64,000 nucleotides of DNA from Rhynchospora pubera (GCA_028095005.1 CM051461.1:61113840-61177839); one strand, 5' to 3'. Counted from the first letter of the stretch, positions 26,575 through 40,114 are shown. Translations and numbers: made by a program. Notes: a model not told the origin generated them from the sequence alone.

Positions 26575-27060
26575 CGAGGTGGCAGAGCCTCCTAGCAAAC
26601 CAAAGAGGGGGTCCAGCGTAGGAGCAAGGCTCCATGCCAGCTTAACATAGCCACCATGGAAGCATAGCTTCCTGGCAGCAAGAACAGACGAGTATCAGTA
26701 ACGTTTTTGTATGGAATTCAGATTAAGGCCAACAAGGTCACAGTTCTATGACAAGCCATTAGTTTCTTTATTTCGAATCTGAAAGATCACCATGGGAGCA
26801 TAGCTTCCTGGCAACCTCTCTCTCCGAAATACATGCATAGACACTGCCTAAAAGAGAAAGATTCAAGAAGAGACTAGACTTGTTCTTCATTCAAGGATCA
26901 ACCCGCCATTGGAGCAGAACTCCATGACAAGCTTTTATCGCTACGCTGATAAAACAAGAAAAGGGATTTCAAACTAATCTAATTAAGAAACGCTAGCGAA
27001 TCTATCTTCTCAATCTTGATCAGGATGATCACCATGGGAGCAGAGCTTCCTAGCGATCCC
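26575..27060. repeat. Dispersed short palindromes in LTR copy X
   Basis: Six copies of a roughly 17-bp near-palindrome at irregular spacing (near 26580, 26620, 26655, 26793, 26906 and 27034). The consensus is CATGGGAGCATAGCTTCCTGGC, with GGAAGC/GCTTCC arms. Flanking DNA is not repeated, so these are not a simple tandem array. Confidence 0.7.
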
Positions 27061-27463
27061 CTTCTCAAATTGAGGAGGTAGAAACCTTTATTGGGGCACT
27101 TCTACACTGATTTGAACACGAAAAATGCAATCAAAGATAATAGACCAGCCATTCAAAGAAAGAAAACTTCTACACACCAATCAAACAAACTTCATTTTTA
27201 TTTCAAAATTCCTTGAAATTGCATCAAATCCGCTCGCCAAAGGGTGTAAATTACACCTAGAAACCTTCTACGCTCTCATAAGCACAAACCTACCTTCAAT
27301 TACAGGCGATTTCTTCCTCTTTCTTGCTTTTCTTACAATGCCCTCTATCTATTCGACAAAATGCTCTCTTTTTCTCTCTTTCTAACCTAAACTTTTTCTA
27401 TGGAATTCTAACTCTGGAAATCGCTTGGGAAAACAACCCCCCCTTCTCGTTTCTGTTCTCCTC

Positions 27464-27471
27464 TTTATATA
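27464..27471 (-). promoter_or_regulatory. LTR promoter candidate of copy X
   Basis: TATATAAA on the minus strand in a less AT-rich surrounding, about 1.8 kb from the U3 end (0.86 kb without the MITE). A TATATATAA stands at the homologous place of copy X' (46201-46210). Function is inferred. Confidence 0.4.
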
Positions 27472-27879
27472 GGCGACGCCTCAGCCTCTATTCCAGTCTA
27501 AGTGCAGTGCACCTCGTTGAAGCCCGACGGTTACATCCTCTTCGTCTCCAACAGATTCTGTTGAGTTCATTCACCCTTCTTTCTTTCTCTGTTTTGAGCT
27601 GCACATGGCACACAAGGAAACAACTCACTGCTCATAGGACCCGTCGACTCCCTTTGCCTTTATTTCATGTGTTCCAAGTGCACCTATCTCCCACTAGCGA
27701 AGGGGTCGAATTTGAGCCACCAGCGACACTTCTGTTCTTCTCTCTACATGCACCTGGTGTTTCATGAGCTGTGCATACTCCTTCAGGGTGTAAGAAACGG
27801 GAATACATGAAACAGGTGCAGCTATCTTCGCTGCTTGTATAGGGGGAGAATTTCAAACCGTAGCAGACCCTTCTCCAAC

Positions 27880-28819
27880 GAATTCGCATCCTCTGGATGG
27901 CCATCCAGTGGATGGTTCGATCTCAGCCGTCTGATTTAATCTCAATGGCTATAAATGCCCCGTGCATGATACTAAGATTGATAGGCCCGAAAAAATCTAA
28001 CCGTTTAGATTAAATCAGACGGCTAGTATCGAAAGACGTCCACTGAATGTAGGGCTGTACAGGAAAATTAAAAACCCGTCCGACCCGTTTAACCCGTCCG
28101 ACCCAATCCGTATTCGACCGGGTTCAAACATGATTTGGATTGGTTCGGGTTTTAATTTTACCAACCCGGTACAATTGAGTCGGGTCATGATTTTTTATGA
28201 ATAATTCGGGTACAAACCCGACCCGTTGTAATTTATTGATCTGATCTTATGCATAATAAATATAATTCATTAATTCACATTTACTCTTTACTCAATCTCG
28301 ATATCAGGACGCTTCGTCTCCTCGGCCGTGAGAAAGTCATTAATTTGCATGTGAATAATACAATAATTCAAATAGCTGGTCCGGGATATTAACTCGCATT
28401 TATTTTTTGCCAAGTCATTTGAACTCAAAAGTATTTTTGCTAAGTTATTTATATATCCTCGTTGCTGCTGTTATTTGAATTTAAAGTGTCTAGTGTGATA
28501 TGTGCTAGTCAATTTTTATTATTTGAATTCAAAGTGTCTAGTATGATGTGCTAGTCAATTTTTATTTCAATTATATAATTATTTTTTATATTTTTACAAT
28601 TGAAATTACAACCCGTTAAACTCGCGTACCCGCATAATCCGTAATAATCCGTACGTGAAAAATCAATTGGGTTGGGTTGGATTACGGGTGGGTCAATTAT
28701 AATTTTTTTTCAACCCGGTATAATTGGGTTGGGTTAAAATTTTGATTAAAAAGTTGTGACCCGTCCGTTGTACAGCCCTAACTGGATGGTTGAATAATAA
28801 CCATCCAGAGGATACGCTC
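27880..28819. mobile_element. Mutator-like MITE inside LTR copy X
   Basis: The ends carry inverted CATCCTCTGGATGG-type repeats (left from about 27880, right to about 28819). The 12-bp sequence CCCTTCTCCAAC flanks it on both sides (27868-27879 and 28820-28831). A second internal inverted repeat, AGCCGTCTGATTTAAT, is also present. Without the nested hAT MITE it is about 200 bp. A duplication of 9-12 bp points to the Mutator superfamily. Confidence 0.75.
28050..28780. mobile_element. hAT-type non-autonomous element nested in the MITE
   Basis: 731 bp with inverted ends TAGGGCTGTACA / TGTACAGCCCTA and an 8-bp duplication with one mismatch (ACTGAATG 28042-28049, ACTGGATG 28781-28788). Subterminal repeats of ACCCGTCCGACCC type are present. 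No transposase ORF. Confidence 0.85.
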
Positions 28820-30360
28820 CCCTTCTCCAACTCCCTTTGTATTGATCTTCTCCATTACCAAACTAATGGATTTGTCCATTCATTGCATTTATTACTTTTT
28901 CTCATGGACTGCTTAAATTAAACAATTTGTTTGGGACACTTCCCACTCGAATTTTTACATGAAACTTTATGTGTAGACTCTTACAAATGTGTAAAGTCTG
29001 ATGGTTCCTAGAATTTTTCAAAAATACCCCTCTAGGCATTTTATTTATTTTCTCCAAATTTAGGGACTTTTTTACATAAAATATCAATTCTACAGGTCCT
29101 TTGACCGTTCTGAAAGCACCATAATTTTCTTCATCTTCTCCTGGATTTTTGAGTATTTTTCCATAATTTTTAGGATTCATTTGATATTTTTCATAAATTT
29201 TTCAAGTTCCTTGATAAAATTACCCAATTTAATTCATGAATTTGGCACCATATTTTAGGGTCAAACATTACTCTTGCTTCCCTCTTGCGTGTCGAAATCT
29301 TCTATCAAACAAATCTTTTGTTGTCACAAATGACCTGTTTGGCGCTGCCACGATCTGGACTTGAGACCTAACTCTCAAATAGCTCAATATCTAACCCTAA
29401 ATTTGACCTTGGATTTGATCTCCTTCTTGTTCTCCCTCTTGTTCTCTCAAACTAGTCTTTAATAGGCCTTGGGAAGGTGTAGAAACGCTGGAAATAACTG
29501 AAGACGTGATCTGAATGCACCTGGAGTCGGTAAAAACCGCCCTTCAAACATAGAACTGCTAAATCGGGCGATTCTGATAAATCTGGCAGTTCCAGGTCTG
29601 CGGGTCGCTGGGACTCTCAGCGGGTCACCGGAAAATATCAACACTGCGTCCTATCAGTATTTTGGACATATCTCCTTCATCCGAACTCCGTTTGAGGTGA
29701 TTTAAGATCCGTTGGAAAGCTTAGAACGGTCTCTTCTAGTTCATGGGCTCATCCAAGTCATTTTTTGTCCATAATCTGTAATAAAAGTAGAAACTATGGT
29801 AGTAACTCATTATTGACATAAAATCCTAATTAAACTAACCTAAACTCATCTAAACTATGTAAACTTTAGACAATTGGTTTAGTTTGGAGACAAAATGGTA
29901 CCAGAATATGCATATAAAATCCACTCATCAATGATATTCCAAACTATCGAACAACAATCCGGATTGAATATTGTCCAACTTTCCACCATTATCTTATCAA
30001 TAGAAATGAACCAGAAAATGGACAATATGAGGCAATATGCTGCTCATGTTATCGTACTTTGAAATACAATATCCATGAAAACACCATTGAAGAGGGCCAC
30101 GTACTCGAGTTAAAAATACACAACTAATGACACGTTAATGGTGGGCCGGAAAGGGAACAGAAGGAGAACCTGGAGCGTTGATGGTGCGAACACAAAAAGA
30201 ACCTGAACCGAGAATATCAATGTGACTGGTAGAAAAAATATTACACAGAACCTCAACCTATTCCCCAACAACAGCCAAAATCTTATTTCTCGTCTGAACC
30301 AACACACTGGACCGTTTACGAGAAAATATACAACTTTCGTGGAGACCACACAGTGAGTTA

Positions 30361-32166
30361 TGTTAGGAACTCAAGTCCTTGTGCAATTTTAATTTTTTAT
30401 TAACAATTAATAAGCATTTAACAATTGCAATTAACGGATCTAGTCAAAACAAACGATTTAACATTTAAATCAAGACGTGTAGGAGGTTACCTCTTCTAGT
30501 ATCGTAACTAGAAGGCTCGAATCCTTTGCGTAGGAGTCGGTGGTGTGCTCGTCTCCACCACCAAGTCGCCGGCAACCACCTCGAGTCCACCAAGGAGATT
30601 AACCACCTTCTCCACCTCTTGTGCTAGCAAGAAGGAGAAAATAGCTAATCCTTTGTTGCTTGCCTTTCTTCCAATTAATCTCTATTAAATGAAGATGGCT
30701 AACACTCAACACATGAGCACCTAATGAATGCAAGGAAGAAGAAAAACCATTTTTTTTCTTTTCTCTCATTTTTCATTTTCTTTGTGGCGGCCACGGAATT
30801 CCAAGAAAAATAATTAGGGTGAAAAAGAAAAGGCCGAATTCCATTTTCCTTTTATATTCATTTTTCACCTAATTTAAGTGTAAGCAATTTACACTTATGA
30901 CATTAAATGGCCGGGCTCTCCATTGGGCTTAAATGGATTAATTAATCCAATTAATTAATTTTCCATTTAACATATTAAATCTTATATTTAATGGCCCTTT
31001 TAATTGCATTCCATTCGGGCTCAATTAGACTTGATAAATTAGGCCTATTTATTTAATATAATTCTCACAACTATATTAAATATTGTTGAACAAGAATAAT
31101 TATTAACTCATTAATAATTATTTTAGGATTAGCATGTACATTAAAATATTTCTATATGATCCTTTTGATTTAATTAATTATAACGGTTCGCAACGGTATA
31201 TAATTAATTAATCAAACCATCATATTTTCACAGTACTTACTACTGTGAATAAATAATTAATGCACTGTATGGTTAAAGTCCTATTTGTGTGACCCTTTGA
31301 GGATTTATGCTATGTTGGCCATGGAAAATAAATCACTATTTATTTCCAATAATCATAAGCGGTATCTAGCAACACGTTATGATTCCCAATTCGCATAAAT
31401 AAATATTGTACCAATACAGTACTTCAATCCTGCATAAGAAAATAATATCTTATTGTTTTGATTCTTATGTCACATGATATCCTTGTATAATCCAAGATAG
31501 GAATGTGTCATTCTTGCAGATTATACGTTTCTTGATCTAGAGATGATTGCATAAGTTGCTAGCAAGCAATCCATCTCCATCAAGGGGCCCAGTGGATATC
31601 ATCACTCATTAGGTGTACTAACGAGGGACATACGGTTATCTTCATGACCAGTTTCTCCCCGCACAATTCAAGAGAACATAAATAAAGTCCGTATAGCAGC
31701 CTTTATCAGGAATCAGCGTTAGACGATATTTATTGAACCTATCCTCATGTGGAGAAACTGAACCATCTCAAACTCAGAATCAAACACTTATGAAATAAAT
31801 AATGACACATAACACAATCCATATATTTATTTCATTGGGTCATGTCCTGTGCTATGTTCCAGTAACATACACATATGCAATTAAGTTGGTAACTCCTTAC
31901 CCATGATTTGTAGAACTTAATCATCACTTAACTTGCATACTAGTCTTATTTGATAATTAATGTTCCTTGTTAATTATCAAGACTATGGACTCTTTAGAGA
32001 TATTATTGTCATTCTAACAAATGATCTACAGAGATCTACAATTCAGATCCTCGACCTGAATGATCTGTCAATAATAATCTCTAGGAACAAATGATCAATC
32101 ATCATCAATAACATAAACTAATATAATAGCCACCAATTGATTGGCATCTAGGACATATCTCTAACA
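30361..32166 (-). repeat. 3' LTR of element 2
   Basis: A 1806-bp LTR with TG...CA ends, nearly identical to 38308-40114, preceded by AGTTA. Confidence 0.95.
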
Positions 32167-32177
32167 ATCTCCCACTT
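32167..32177 (-). other. Polypurine tract of element 2
   Basis: Read on the minus strand it is AAGTGGGAGAT, identical to that of element 1 and directly next to the 3' LTR. Confidence 0.8.
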
Positions 32178-32583
32178 GGCCTAGAGTCAATCAGTAGTGT
32201 CTTCTAGCCAGTGAAGAACTGAGAACGATGCCATATATCTATATATATACATGTCTCGAACCTCAAAAGAAATAATACGCTTAAAGCCAGTTACTCATAC
32301 GTCCATTACGTATGGATGCTCAATAGCATCTCGTATACTGCTTAAGGTAGAGGTTATGTTAGAGTGTTCGCTGTGTTCGCGAACCTATCCACTTTTGTTT
32401 GAACCTGTACATATATATACTCTTATATACATGTTCTTGATCATCATCATATGAGATCAAGTGATACTGTCATAGATCATACTTGGGTCACCAATTAGAT
32501 ATTGGATTCTTCAAGACTAAGCTACGGTTCGAGATGCACAGAACCATATTAGCTTGACTGAGAACTTCTTGATCCAAACTATC

Positions 32584-32802
32584 CTATTTCGTTGCTTCAC
32601 AAGTTGCTATGTATTTTACTTTGGTGACGGAAACGGTTGTAATATCCCATTTAGAACACCTTTCTAAATTCACAACACCACCTTTAAGCAAAACACGTAG
32701 CTCAATTGTGATTATATCAATCTTTCGAAAAATAGCATCAATGTAACAACTTACACGAGCTTTTTTCATCATAACAAATGAAAACATATTTATTTTTCTC
32801 AT
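32584..32802 (-). pseudogene. RNase H relic of element 2
   Basis: A 72-codon frame whose end reads GGVVNLERCSKWDIT then VKYIATCEATK. This matches the copia RNase H pattern of a GGAVSWKS-like block followed by SEYIAASEAAKE. The catalytic block upstream is not recognisable. It is the best evidence that this family derives from Ty1/copia. Confidence 0.7.
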
Positions 32803-35800
32803 AAGAAACTCGAGAATATCATTTGATCATTGCCCAAACATGATTTTCTTGTATCCACTTGACAACTGCTTTGTCACATTCCTTGAATACAACACATTGG
32901 GGCATGTGCATAAATGGCGTACATAATGAAACTCGTAATGAAAGAATGCTTGAACTGTTTCATGCACTTTTCTCGAGTTGAATTGCAATAAACCGAGTCA
33001 AACTCAAGTTATATGCCACATGACATGGTTTGACATCCTTTATTGGAGTCTACCTTTCATGTTTCTAGAATACTTCATCATTATATGCACATTTGCTCAA
33101 ACCTAACATCCATCATGATCTATCTCCATGGATTCTGTTTCCTAGGATTTAGGTAATCTTGTCCAAGAAATCATTCATCAATGAGATCTTGACAATATTC
33201 ATTTAATCAACGTTATTTCCCAATTAATATCTAGTTATCTTGTACAATGTAAATAACACAATTATGCTCCCACTGAATATCTTGTCTATACAAGATACTT
33301 TTGACGAAGGTCAACTCCTTGACTTCCTTGTCAAAATATTTATTCCACAGTGCTCGCTTCGATCAATTAATAGATCCTTGAAACACACATGTGTTTCTAG
33401 CAATACATCAATTAAGATCTCGATTTGTGTCATATACACAGCATCTTTCTTCATTCAATCAATGAAGACGGTTTTGATGTACCTTTCCATACATCAATAT
33501 ATATGAAATGTAACTATTGCTAGAATGATCTTTATTGACTGACTTATACATAGCTACAAACGAGAAGTCATGCTTTGTACATAGTCAACTCTTCATCGAT
33601 TTGGACATAGCTACAAGCGTGAAGCTGTGCTTTGTACATAGTCGACTTACTATCCATGTCAATCTTTCCTTTAAAGATCTGAAAGTTCTTGACGGATTGC
33701 TCCTTCATGAACATGAACAAAGGTCTATACCTTGTTGTTACACATGGATTGCACTTAAAGATCACATGGGTTTAAAGTTTAAACCATACTTGTGGAATCA
33801 GGTATTTCCATCGATTCTTTAATTATCAACGGATCCTCATATGCCATGTACAAGGATGTTATGATGTCTATGCACCTTTCGGTTAGACAATCACTTTCGT
33901 TGACCTTTTGTAGGATTAGTGCTCGAGATTTATGAACTACTTTCACAACGACTTGTAGAATAAGTTCTTGATCCTCATATATATTGAGTTTCTCAAACAT
34001 CATCAGCTCGTGAGATGTTTAAGTCATCATTAGTAGCGAGCGTGCTCATAAACTTCTTCCTTTCACAACGACTTGCGAATGAAGTTCTGCTCAGCTCCCA
34101 CTAAGCACCATGTATGGAGTGACAAGTTTCCTACAAGGGTACTTCTTGTAGTGAAGCATAAACTCTTTTATGTTCACCTTACTCCCACCACTTCTTCTTG
34201 AGAACGTTATTCTCCAAGACTACGTCACAATTAGCAACAACTAGTTTGTTCTTATCATGCTCGTAGAAGTAGCACCTTTAAATTAATTTAAGGTATCCTA
34301 CAAAACATTAAGCATCCTATTTGGGTCTAAGCTTATCAATCAACAAACTTTGAAATAAGCTCCTTAACACCAAATCTTGAGAAACAATGTACTTAGGGAT
34401 CAAATCTCATAAGACATATTTCTCAATGGACTTCGACAGAATAACATTCAGTGTAAACAGAATTGTCCTCGAACACGAATCCCTAATATGAGTCGATTAA
34501 GTCAATTCGATTCATTACTGATCGAACTATATCAAATAAAGTTCGATACCTCCATTCTTAGACACACTATACTAATATAATGTTCATTATGGAGTGGGTT
34601 ATGAAACTATTTTCACACTCTTTAGATAATGGATCAAATCATATGACTTAACTATTTACCATGATTAATTGTAAGACTATTACATTTCTTTAATGATCTT
34701 TCAACTTCACTCTTGAATTCCTTTGAACTTGTCAAAAGATTCACACTTATGCCTTATCAAATAGATATGTTAATATCTACTGTGATCGATGGCTAAGTGG
34801 TAAAGTCTCAACAACCTTTCATTACACAAGTACTTATAGGTCTACATACATCGACATGTATAAGTCCTAATCAAGTCACTTGTCCTTAAACCTTTATAGG
34901 TCAAAGGCACTTTTGTCATCTGATAAACATGATCCGCATATCTCAATTGATTCGCAATCGAATTGATCCACGAGCTCTACGTTATGTAGACTCTCTTAAT
35001 GCGACTCTCGTTTATGTATGACTTAGCGGTCATTTCACACGAAAGTCAAATACTTTATGTGAAGTCTTACGCATCTTATTTGTCATTCAAAACTCGTTTA
35101 TCCATTTCAAGCATATTCAAGCAATAGGCATGAAATCATATAAACAAATCCATAATAAAAGAACATCGCTTGTCTTTTACAAAATAAAATCATCCATCAT
35201 CTATATGAATAGAGATAAAGTTTTAGGATGTAAGGAACGAGGTACTTGACCTACAATTCCTATTAGTAAAGATAACTATACGTATCCAATAGTAGTGGTT
35301 TAAGAGAATAAACCATTTCTTTATATGGAGTTCACTTTACTACTCTCGAATATTCTCTTATTCTTCATTGCTTACACATTTCACTAAATGCGAGCTCATG
35401 AACTAGTACCCAGTTACTAGTGTGAATTAGAGATAGCGAGATAATTTGAACGACAAATACTCTCGAAGTGTTAGAACATTTCCAACACGATAATAATGGT
35501 ACTTCGGACATCCTTTCAAGTGCCTCCATAAACGGCAAATGAAACATCTCATGTGACACATGGTCACAATTGAGAGTCTCGAAGTCTCGACTCATACTTA
35601 AGCGAAGTATTTCTTAAATACTCAGTTAATTATAATTTGCACAAACAATTTTACGAACTGTAACATAATATCCTTCATTTAATTAGGAAGAGATCATATG
35701 ACAATATCAACAATTCTTGATATCGAAGATCTTGATATCTCTAGTTGCCAATTAGCTGCTCAAACCTTTCAGTTCGCAAGCCAATGGAACTTTCATGTAC

Positions 35801-38294
35801 ATTCTTAAAAGAAGTTTCTCTTACTTAATTCATGCTCCATTACTCGATCATAAATGATTGAGTCAACATCTACTTTCTCTAAGAACTCCTTCTTAAGTAA
35901 GTGGATGCGAGCGTAGGAGTCAAATCTAGTCCGTATGAATTCTCTAATCCAAAGGTCTAGAGATCCTTAATTGAGGATATCGGCATCCGCTTTATTGAAT
36001 AACTTTTCGTAAAAGTCAATCAATCATCGCGATGCTACATTCGGAAAGTCGAGGAAATAAATTTGGGAATAAACATACTCAAGTTTCTCTTCACTAAGAA
36101 CATGTCTTAGGAATCGGTACTACTTCTCCAAGTAAGTTCCTTTAGAAACGAGTTTGTTCTATTTCAAAGATTGATCGCAACATATTTAGTATCTATAACA
36201 ATTTCATTTTAAGGTCATTTAGTTTATGCAATGTTTTATTCATAATAATAAACAAAACTCCCACTACATTTATTTAATGTCCCAAATGTAGTCGGTTTCC
36301 AAGATCCCCATTTTCGTTGAGAAGATGCCAGCGTCGGCATAACACCAAGACAACTAGATAGGGTAGGTTCTCTAACCAATCATATCATCCATATGACTCT
36401 TGGTTTGTGAAATGTCTCATGTACATCCACAAACTTCGCCCCGATGTCCAATCCGATTAGGGTCCATCGATAAGTAACCTCTCTCTATTTGCTCCTAGTA
36501 AATCCGATTTACACCCCGACTTTCGAGGGTTGACCAATGATGTCCCGCGTCGGCGGAATGCATCATTTGGACACCGTACGACGTGAAGGGGATAGAGAGA
36601 AGGAGGGCGGTCAGCTTAATCAATTAATGAGACAAACTTTATGTGACTTTGTTTGGTGGTCGTGTAAACATACACCCATACCTATCCTATGACATTTCAT
36701 AGTATTCAAACAATCACATAATAATAAGCATCTCAAACACAAGCATTGTTGTGGGTTTGTATGGCTCCAGCTTGCATATTAATCTTCACTGCATCTTCAT
36801 GTAGTAAGACTAATCTAAACCAAGCCTCCCACTAATTATCTAGATCCTATCTAATAATTAATGAAAATAAATACATGTGTAAAAGTCCTAATTTCCTCCT
36901 AGGCCTTAGGGGCATGCAAGCCTCACAAGTTACATTAAAATTAATCAAAATTAATTAATGGCACCAAAGGCCGCATTACACACATTCACACATGCATACA
37001 ATAACAAACCACAAGGCATTGAAATCTTGAGCCATACTAAACCCACGATCCTCCTACAAAAACGAGTTAGCACATATACAATATACATGTTTCACTTGCT
37101 TATAATTAACTTTGTTAATTAGAGTCTTTGTGTATGCTCGTCGCTCGTTTTACAAATGCAAAAGAGGTTTAACATTACAACTACTTGTTTAAACCTTCAA
37201 AAATTAATCCAACAATTCAGAACAGAAAGGAGGTTATTAAAGGAGTATTCTAATTAACATTTCAACTAACTTGATTAATTAGAATATATTTTAACTAATT
37301 AAAATAAATAATTTGGGACCCGATAAAATCTGATATTTTTCAGTCACCAAAAAATCCGAAATAAATCCAGAGAACTCCTTAAAATGAGTGCAACTACCAG
37401 TAAAAATTTCATGAAGAGATCATTTACCATCAGGAAGAATCAAAAAAGACAAATCCTGATATTGTGCGCGAAACACCGTTATCAGATTTTCTGTTTTTCA
37501 TCTCAACCTTTTGGTCTAAAGGACCATCTTCCTCACAGATTCCATATAAACAATTTATACAGAAAACTTAGAATATGCAGTTGGCTATCTATTCATGGAA
37601 AAAGAACCAGCAAGGTCTATTCAAAAAAATCGAGTTAAATGCCATACAAGTAACAAGTCCTGTTCTGAAACAGACTGACGACCGAAAAGTTTTGATCTAG
37701 TTGAAGCACCAAAACTTAATAAAAAAATATGAAACTAATTTTCACAGATTCCTAACTCAAAATAGAACAATTCTATTCAGACACTTTTCTATAAAAGTAT
37801 ATTAATAATTACGGTTCATCAAAACAAGCAACTTGATTGGAAAAACAGATCTTACGATTTCTTTCCTTTTCATACTTGACCACCCATTTAAAATCCAAAA
37901 TATGTAACAATTTACATATATCCAGAAAGAGCATCAAATTTAGAATAACACTAGCCAAAATATAAAGATAGCTATTTTCCAAAAATACGTTCTTTTTGCT
38001 AAACAAACAGAACTGTGCAGCAGAACGGCAGATCTGCGCACCGTTACCGTTTAATTCACTAAAAATTCATAACTACTTATAAAATAGTGAAACTAGCGCC
38101 AAAAGAACCGCGACTCAAAGATCTATAACCTCCAATAAGAAAGATAAATTTTCAGAGAGATATGCATCACGAAAAATAAGCAACAATTCAGAAAAACAGA
38201 TTTTTCAGAACAGCAAACATACACATCACTAATTAACTTCGTTAATTACTAATCTCTTGATTTAAAAATGTTAAACGTTTGAAAGACGACCAGC
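32803..38294 (-). pseudogene. Decayed interior of element 2
   Basis: About 5.5 kb of non-coding DNA homologous to the interior of element 1 in inverted orientation. No gag, protease, integrase or reverse-transcriptase block was recognised in any frame. Confidence 0.6.
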
Positions 38295-38306
38295 GCTCTG
38301 ATACCA
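38295..38306 (-). other. Primer-binding site of element 2
   Basis: On the minus strand TGGTATCAGAGC, one base after the 5' LTR, complementary to initiator-Met tRNA. Confidence 0.9.
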
Positions 38307-38307
38307 C

Positions 38308-40114
38308 TGTTAGGAACTCAAGTCCTTGTGCAATTTTAATTTTTTATTAACAATTAATAAGCATTTAACAATTGCAATTAACGGATCTAGTCAAAACAAA
38401 CGATTTAACATTTAAATCAAGACGTGTAGGAGGTTACCTCTTCTAGTATCGTAACTAGAAGGCTCGAATCCTTTGCGTAGGAGTCGGTGGTGTGCTCGTC
38501 TCCACCACCAAGTCGCCGGCAACCACCTCGAGTCCACCAAGGAGATTAACCACCTTCTCCACCTCTTGTGCTAGCAAGAAGGAGAAAATAGCTAATCCTT
38601 TGTTGCTTGCCTTTCTTCCAATTAATCTCTATTAAATGAAGATGGCTAACACTCAACACATGAGCACCTAATGAATGCAAGGAAGAAGAAAAACCATTTT
38701 TTTTTCTTTTCTCTCATTTTTCATTTTCTTTGTGGCGGCCACGGAATTCCAAGAAAAATAATTAGGGTGAAAAAGAAAAGGCCGAATTCCATTTTCCTTT
38801 TATATTCATTTTTCACCTAATTTAAGTGTAAGCAATTTACACTTATGACATTAAATGGCCGGGCTCTCCATTGGGCTTAAATGGATTAATTAATCCAATT
38901 AATTAATTTTCCATTTAACATATTAAATCTTATATTTAATGGCCCTTTTAATTGCATTCCATTCGGGCTCAATTAGACTTGATAAATTAGGCCTATTTAT
39001 TTAATATAATTCTCACAACTATATTAAATATTGTTGAACAAGAATAATTATTAACTCATTAATAATTATTTTAGGATTAGCATGTACATTAAAATATTTC
39101 TATATGATCCTTTTGATTTAATTAATTATAACGGTTCGCAACGGTATATAATTAATTAATCAAACCATCATATTTTCACAGTACTTACTACTGTGAATAA
39201 ATAATTAATGCACTGTATGGTTAAAGTCCTATTTGTGTGACCCTTTGAGGATTTATGCTATGTTGGCCATGGAAAATAAATCACTATTTATTTCCAATAA
39301 TCATAAGCGGTATCTAGCAACACGTTATGATTCCCAATTCGCATAAATAAATATTGTACCAATACAGTACTTCAATCCTGCATAAGAAAATAATATCTTA
39401 TTGTTTTGATTCTTATGTCACATGATATCCTTGTATAATCCAAGATAGGAATGTGTCATTCTTGCAGATTATACGTTTCTTGATCTAGAGATGATTGCAT
39501 AAGTTGCTAGCAAGCAATCCATCTCCATCAAGGGGCCCAGTGGATATCATCACTCATTAGGTGTACTAACGAGGGACATACGGTTATCTTGATGACCAGT
39601 TTCTCCCCGCACAATTCAAGAGAACATAAATAAAGTCCGTATAGCAGCCTTTATCAGGAATCAGCGTTAGACGATATTTATTGAACCTATCCTCATGTGG
39701 AGAAACTGAACCATCTCAAACTCAGAATCAAACACTTATGAAATAAATAATGACACATAACACAATCCATATATTTATTTCATTGGGTCATGTCCTGTGC
39801 TATGTTCCAGTAACATACACATATGCAATTAAGTTGGTAACTCCTTACCCATGATTTGTAGAACTTAATCATCACTTAACTTACATACTAGTCTTATTTG
39901 ATAATTAATGTTCCTTGTTAATTATCAAGACTATGGACTCTTTAGAGATATTATTGTCATTCTAACAAATGATCTACAGAGATCTACAATTCAGATCCTC
40001 GACCTGAATGATCTGTCAATAATAATCTCTAGGAACAAATGATCAATCATCATCAATAACATAAACTAATATAATAGCCACCAATTGATTGGCATCTAGG
40101 ACATATCTCTAACA
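38308..40114 (-). repeat. 5' LTR of element 2
   Basis: A 1807-bp LTR matching 30361-32166. AATATAAAAGG on the minus strand (38797-38806) is a TATA candidate. It is followed by AGTTA at 40115-40119. Confidence 0.95.

Larger units (their letters stand above)
23713..29267 (-). mobile_element. Ogre-like solo LTR (copy X), nested
   Basis: 5555 bp with TG...CA ends (minus strand TGTTTGACCC... to ...GCCGCAACA) and a TTACT duplication (23708-23712 and 29268-29272). Without the 940-bp MITE insertion and its duplication it is about 4.6 kb, the size range of Ogre/Tat LTRs. It contains a TATA candidate on the minus strand (27464-27471), a minisatellite (24190-24500) and an array of short palindromes (26575-27060). 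A homologous copy lies at 41965-46839. No protein domain was found, so it is a solo LTR; an unusual non-autonomous element is the alternative. Confidence 0.8.
22730..29930 (-). mobile_element. Ty3/gypsy-type solo LTR (outer), interrupted
   Basis: TG...CA ends (read on the minus strand, TGATGAGTGGATTTTATATG... to ...CGATCGATCA) are flanked by the 5-bp duplication ATGAT (22725-22729 and 29931-29935). Without the nested insertion at 23713-29267 it is about 1641 bp. No second LTR or coding region is present, so it is a solo LTR. AGCGG/CCGCT-rich segments on both sides of the nested insertion (near 23010-23150 and 29600-29625) support a single original unit. The TGATGAG.GGAT start resembles LTRs of plant Ty3/gypsy elements of the Tat group; the lineage is inferred. 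Confidence 0.85.
30361..40114 (-). mobile_element. Angela-like Ty1/copia LTR retrotransposon, non-autonomous (element 2)
   Basis: LTRs 30361-32166 (1806 bp, the 3' LTR) and 38308-40114 (1807 bp, the 5' LTR) are flanked by AGTTA (30356-30360 and 40115-40119). The priming site and polypurine tract show minus orientation. Its interior is homologous to that of element 1 but the LTRs are clearly diverged, so the two are subfamilies. Between its own LTRs I saw only two substitutions (near 31643/39591 and 31936/39883) and one T-run length change, so insertion is very recent. The 6141-bp interior has no ORF longer than about 95 codons; the clearest relic is RNase H at 32584-32802. Confidence 0.93.

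Noticed and set aside
27324..27767. 147-codon plus-strand ORF in LTR copy X
   Set aside because: Low-complexity Ser/Leu/Phe composition, antisense to LTR transcription, and not kept in copy X'.
30101..30232. 132-nt in-phase intron in the split gene, which would remove four stops
   Set aside because: Donor CAC/GTACTC and acceptor GGTAG fit in phase, but there is no pyrimidine tract and the sequence is purine-rich. Kept only as an alternative.
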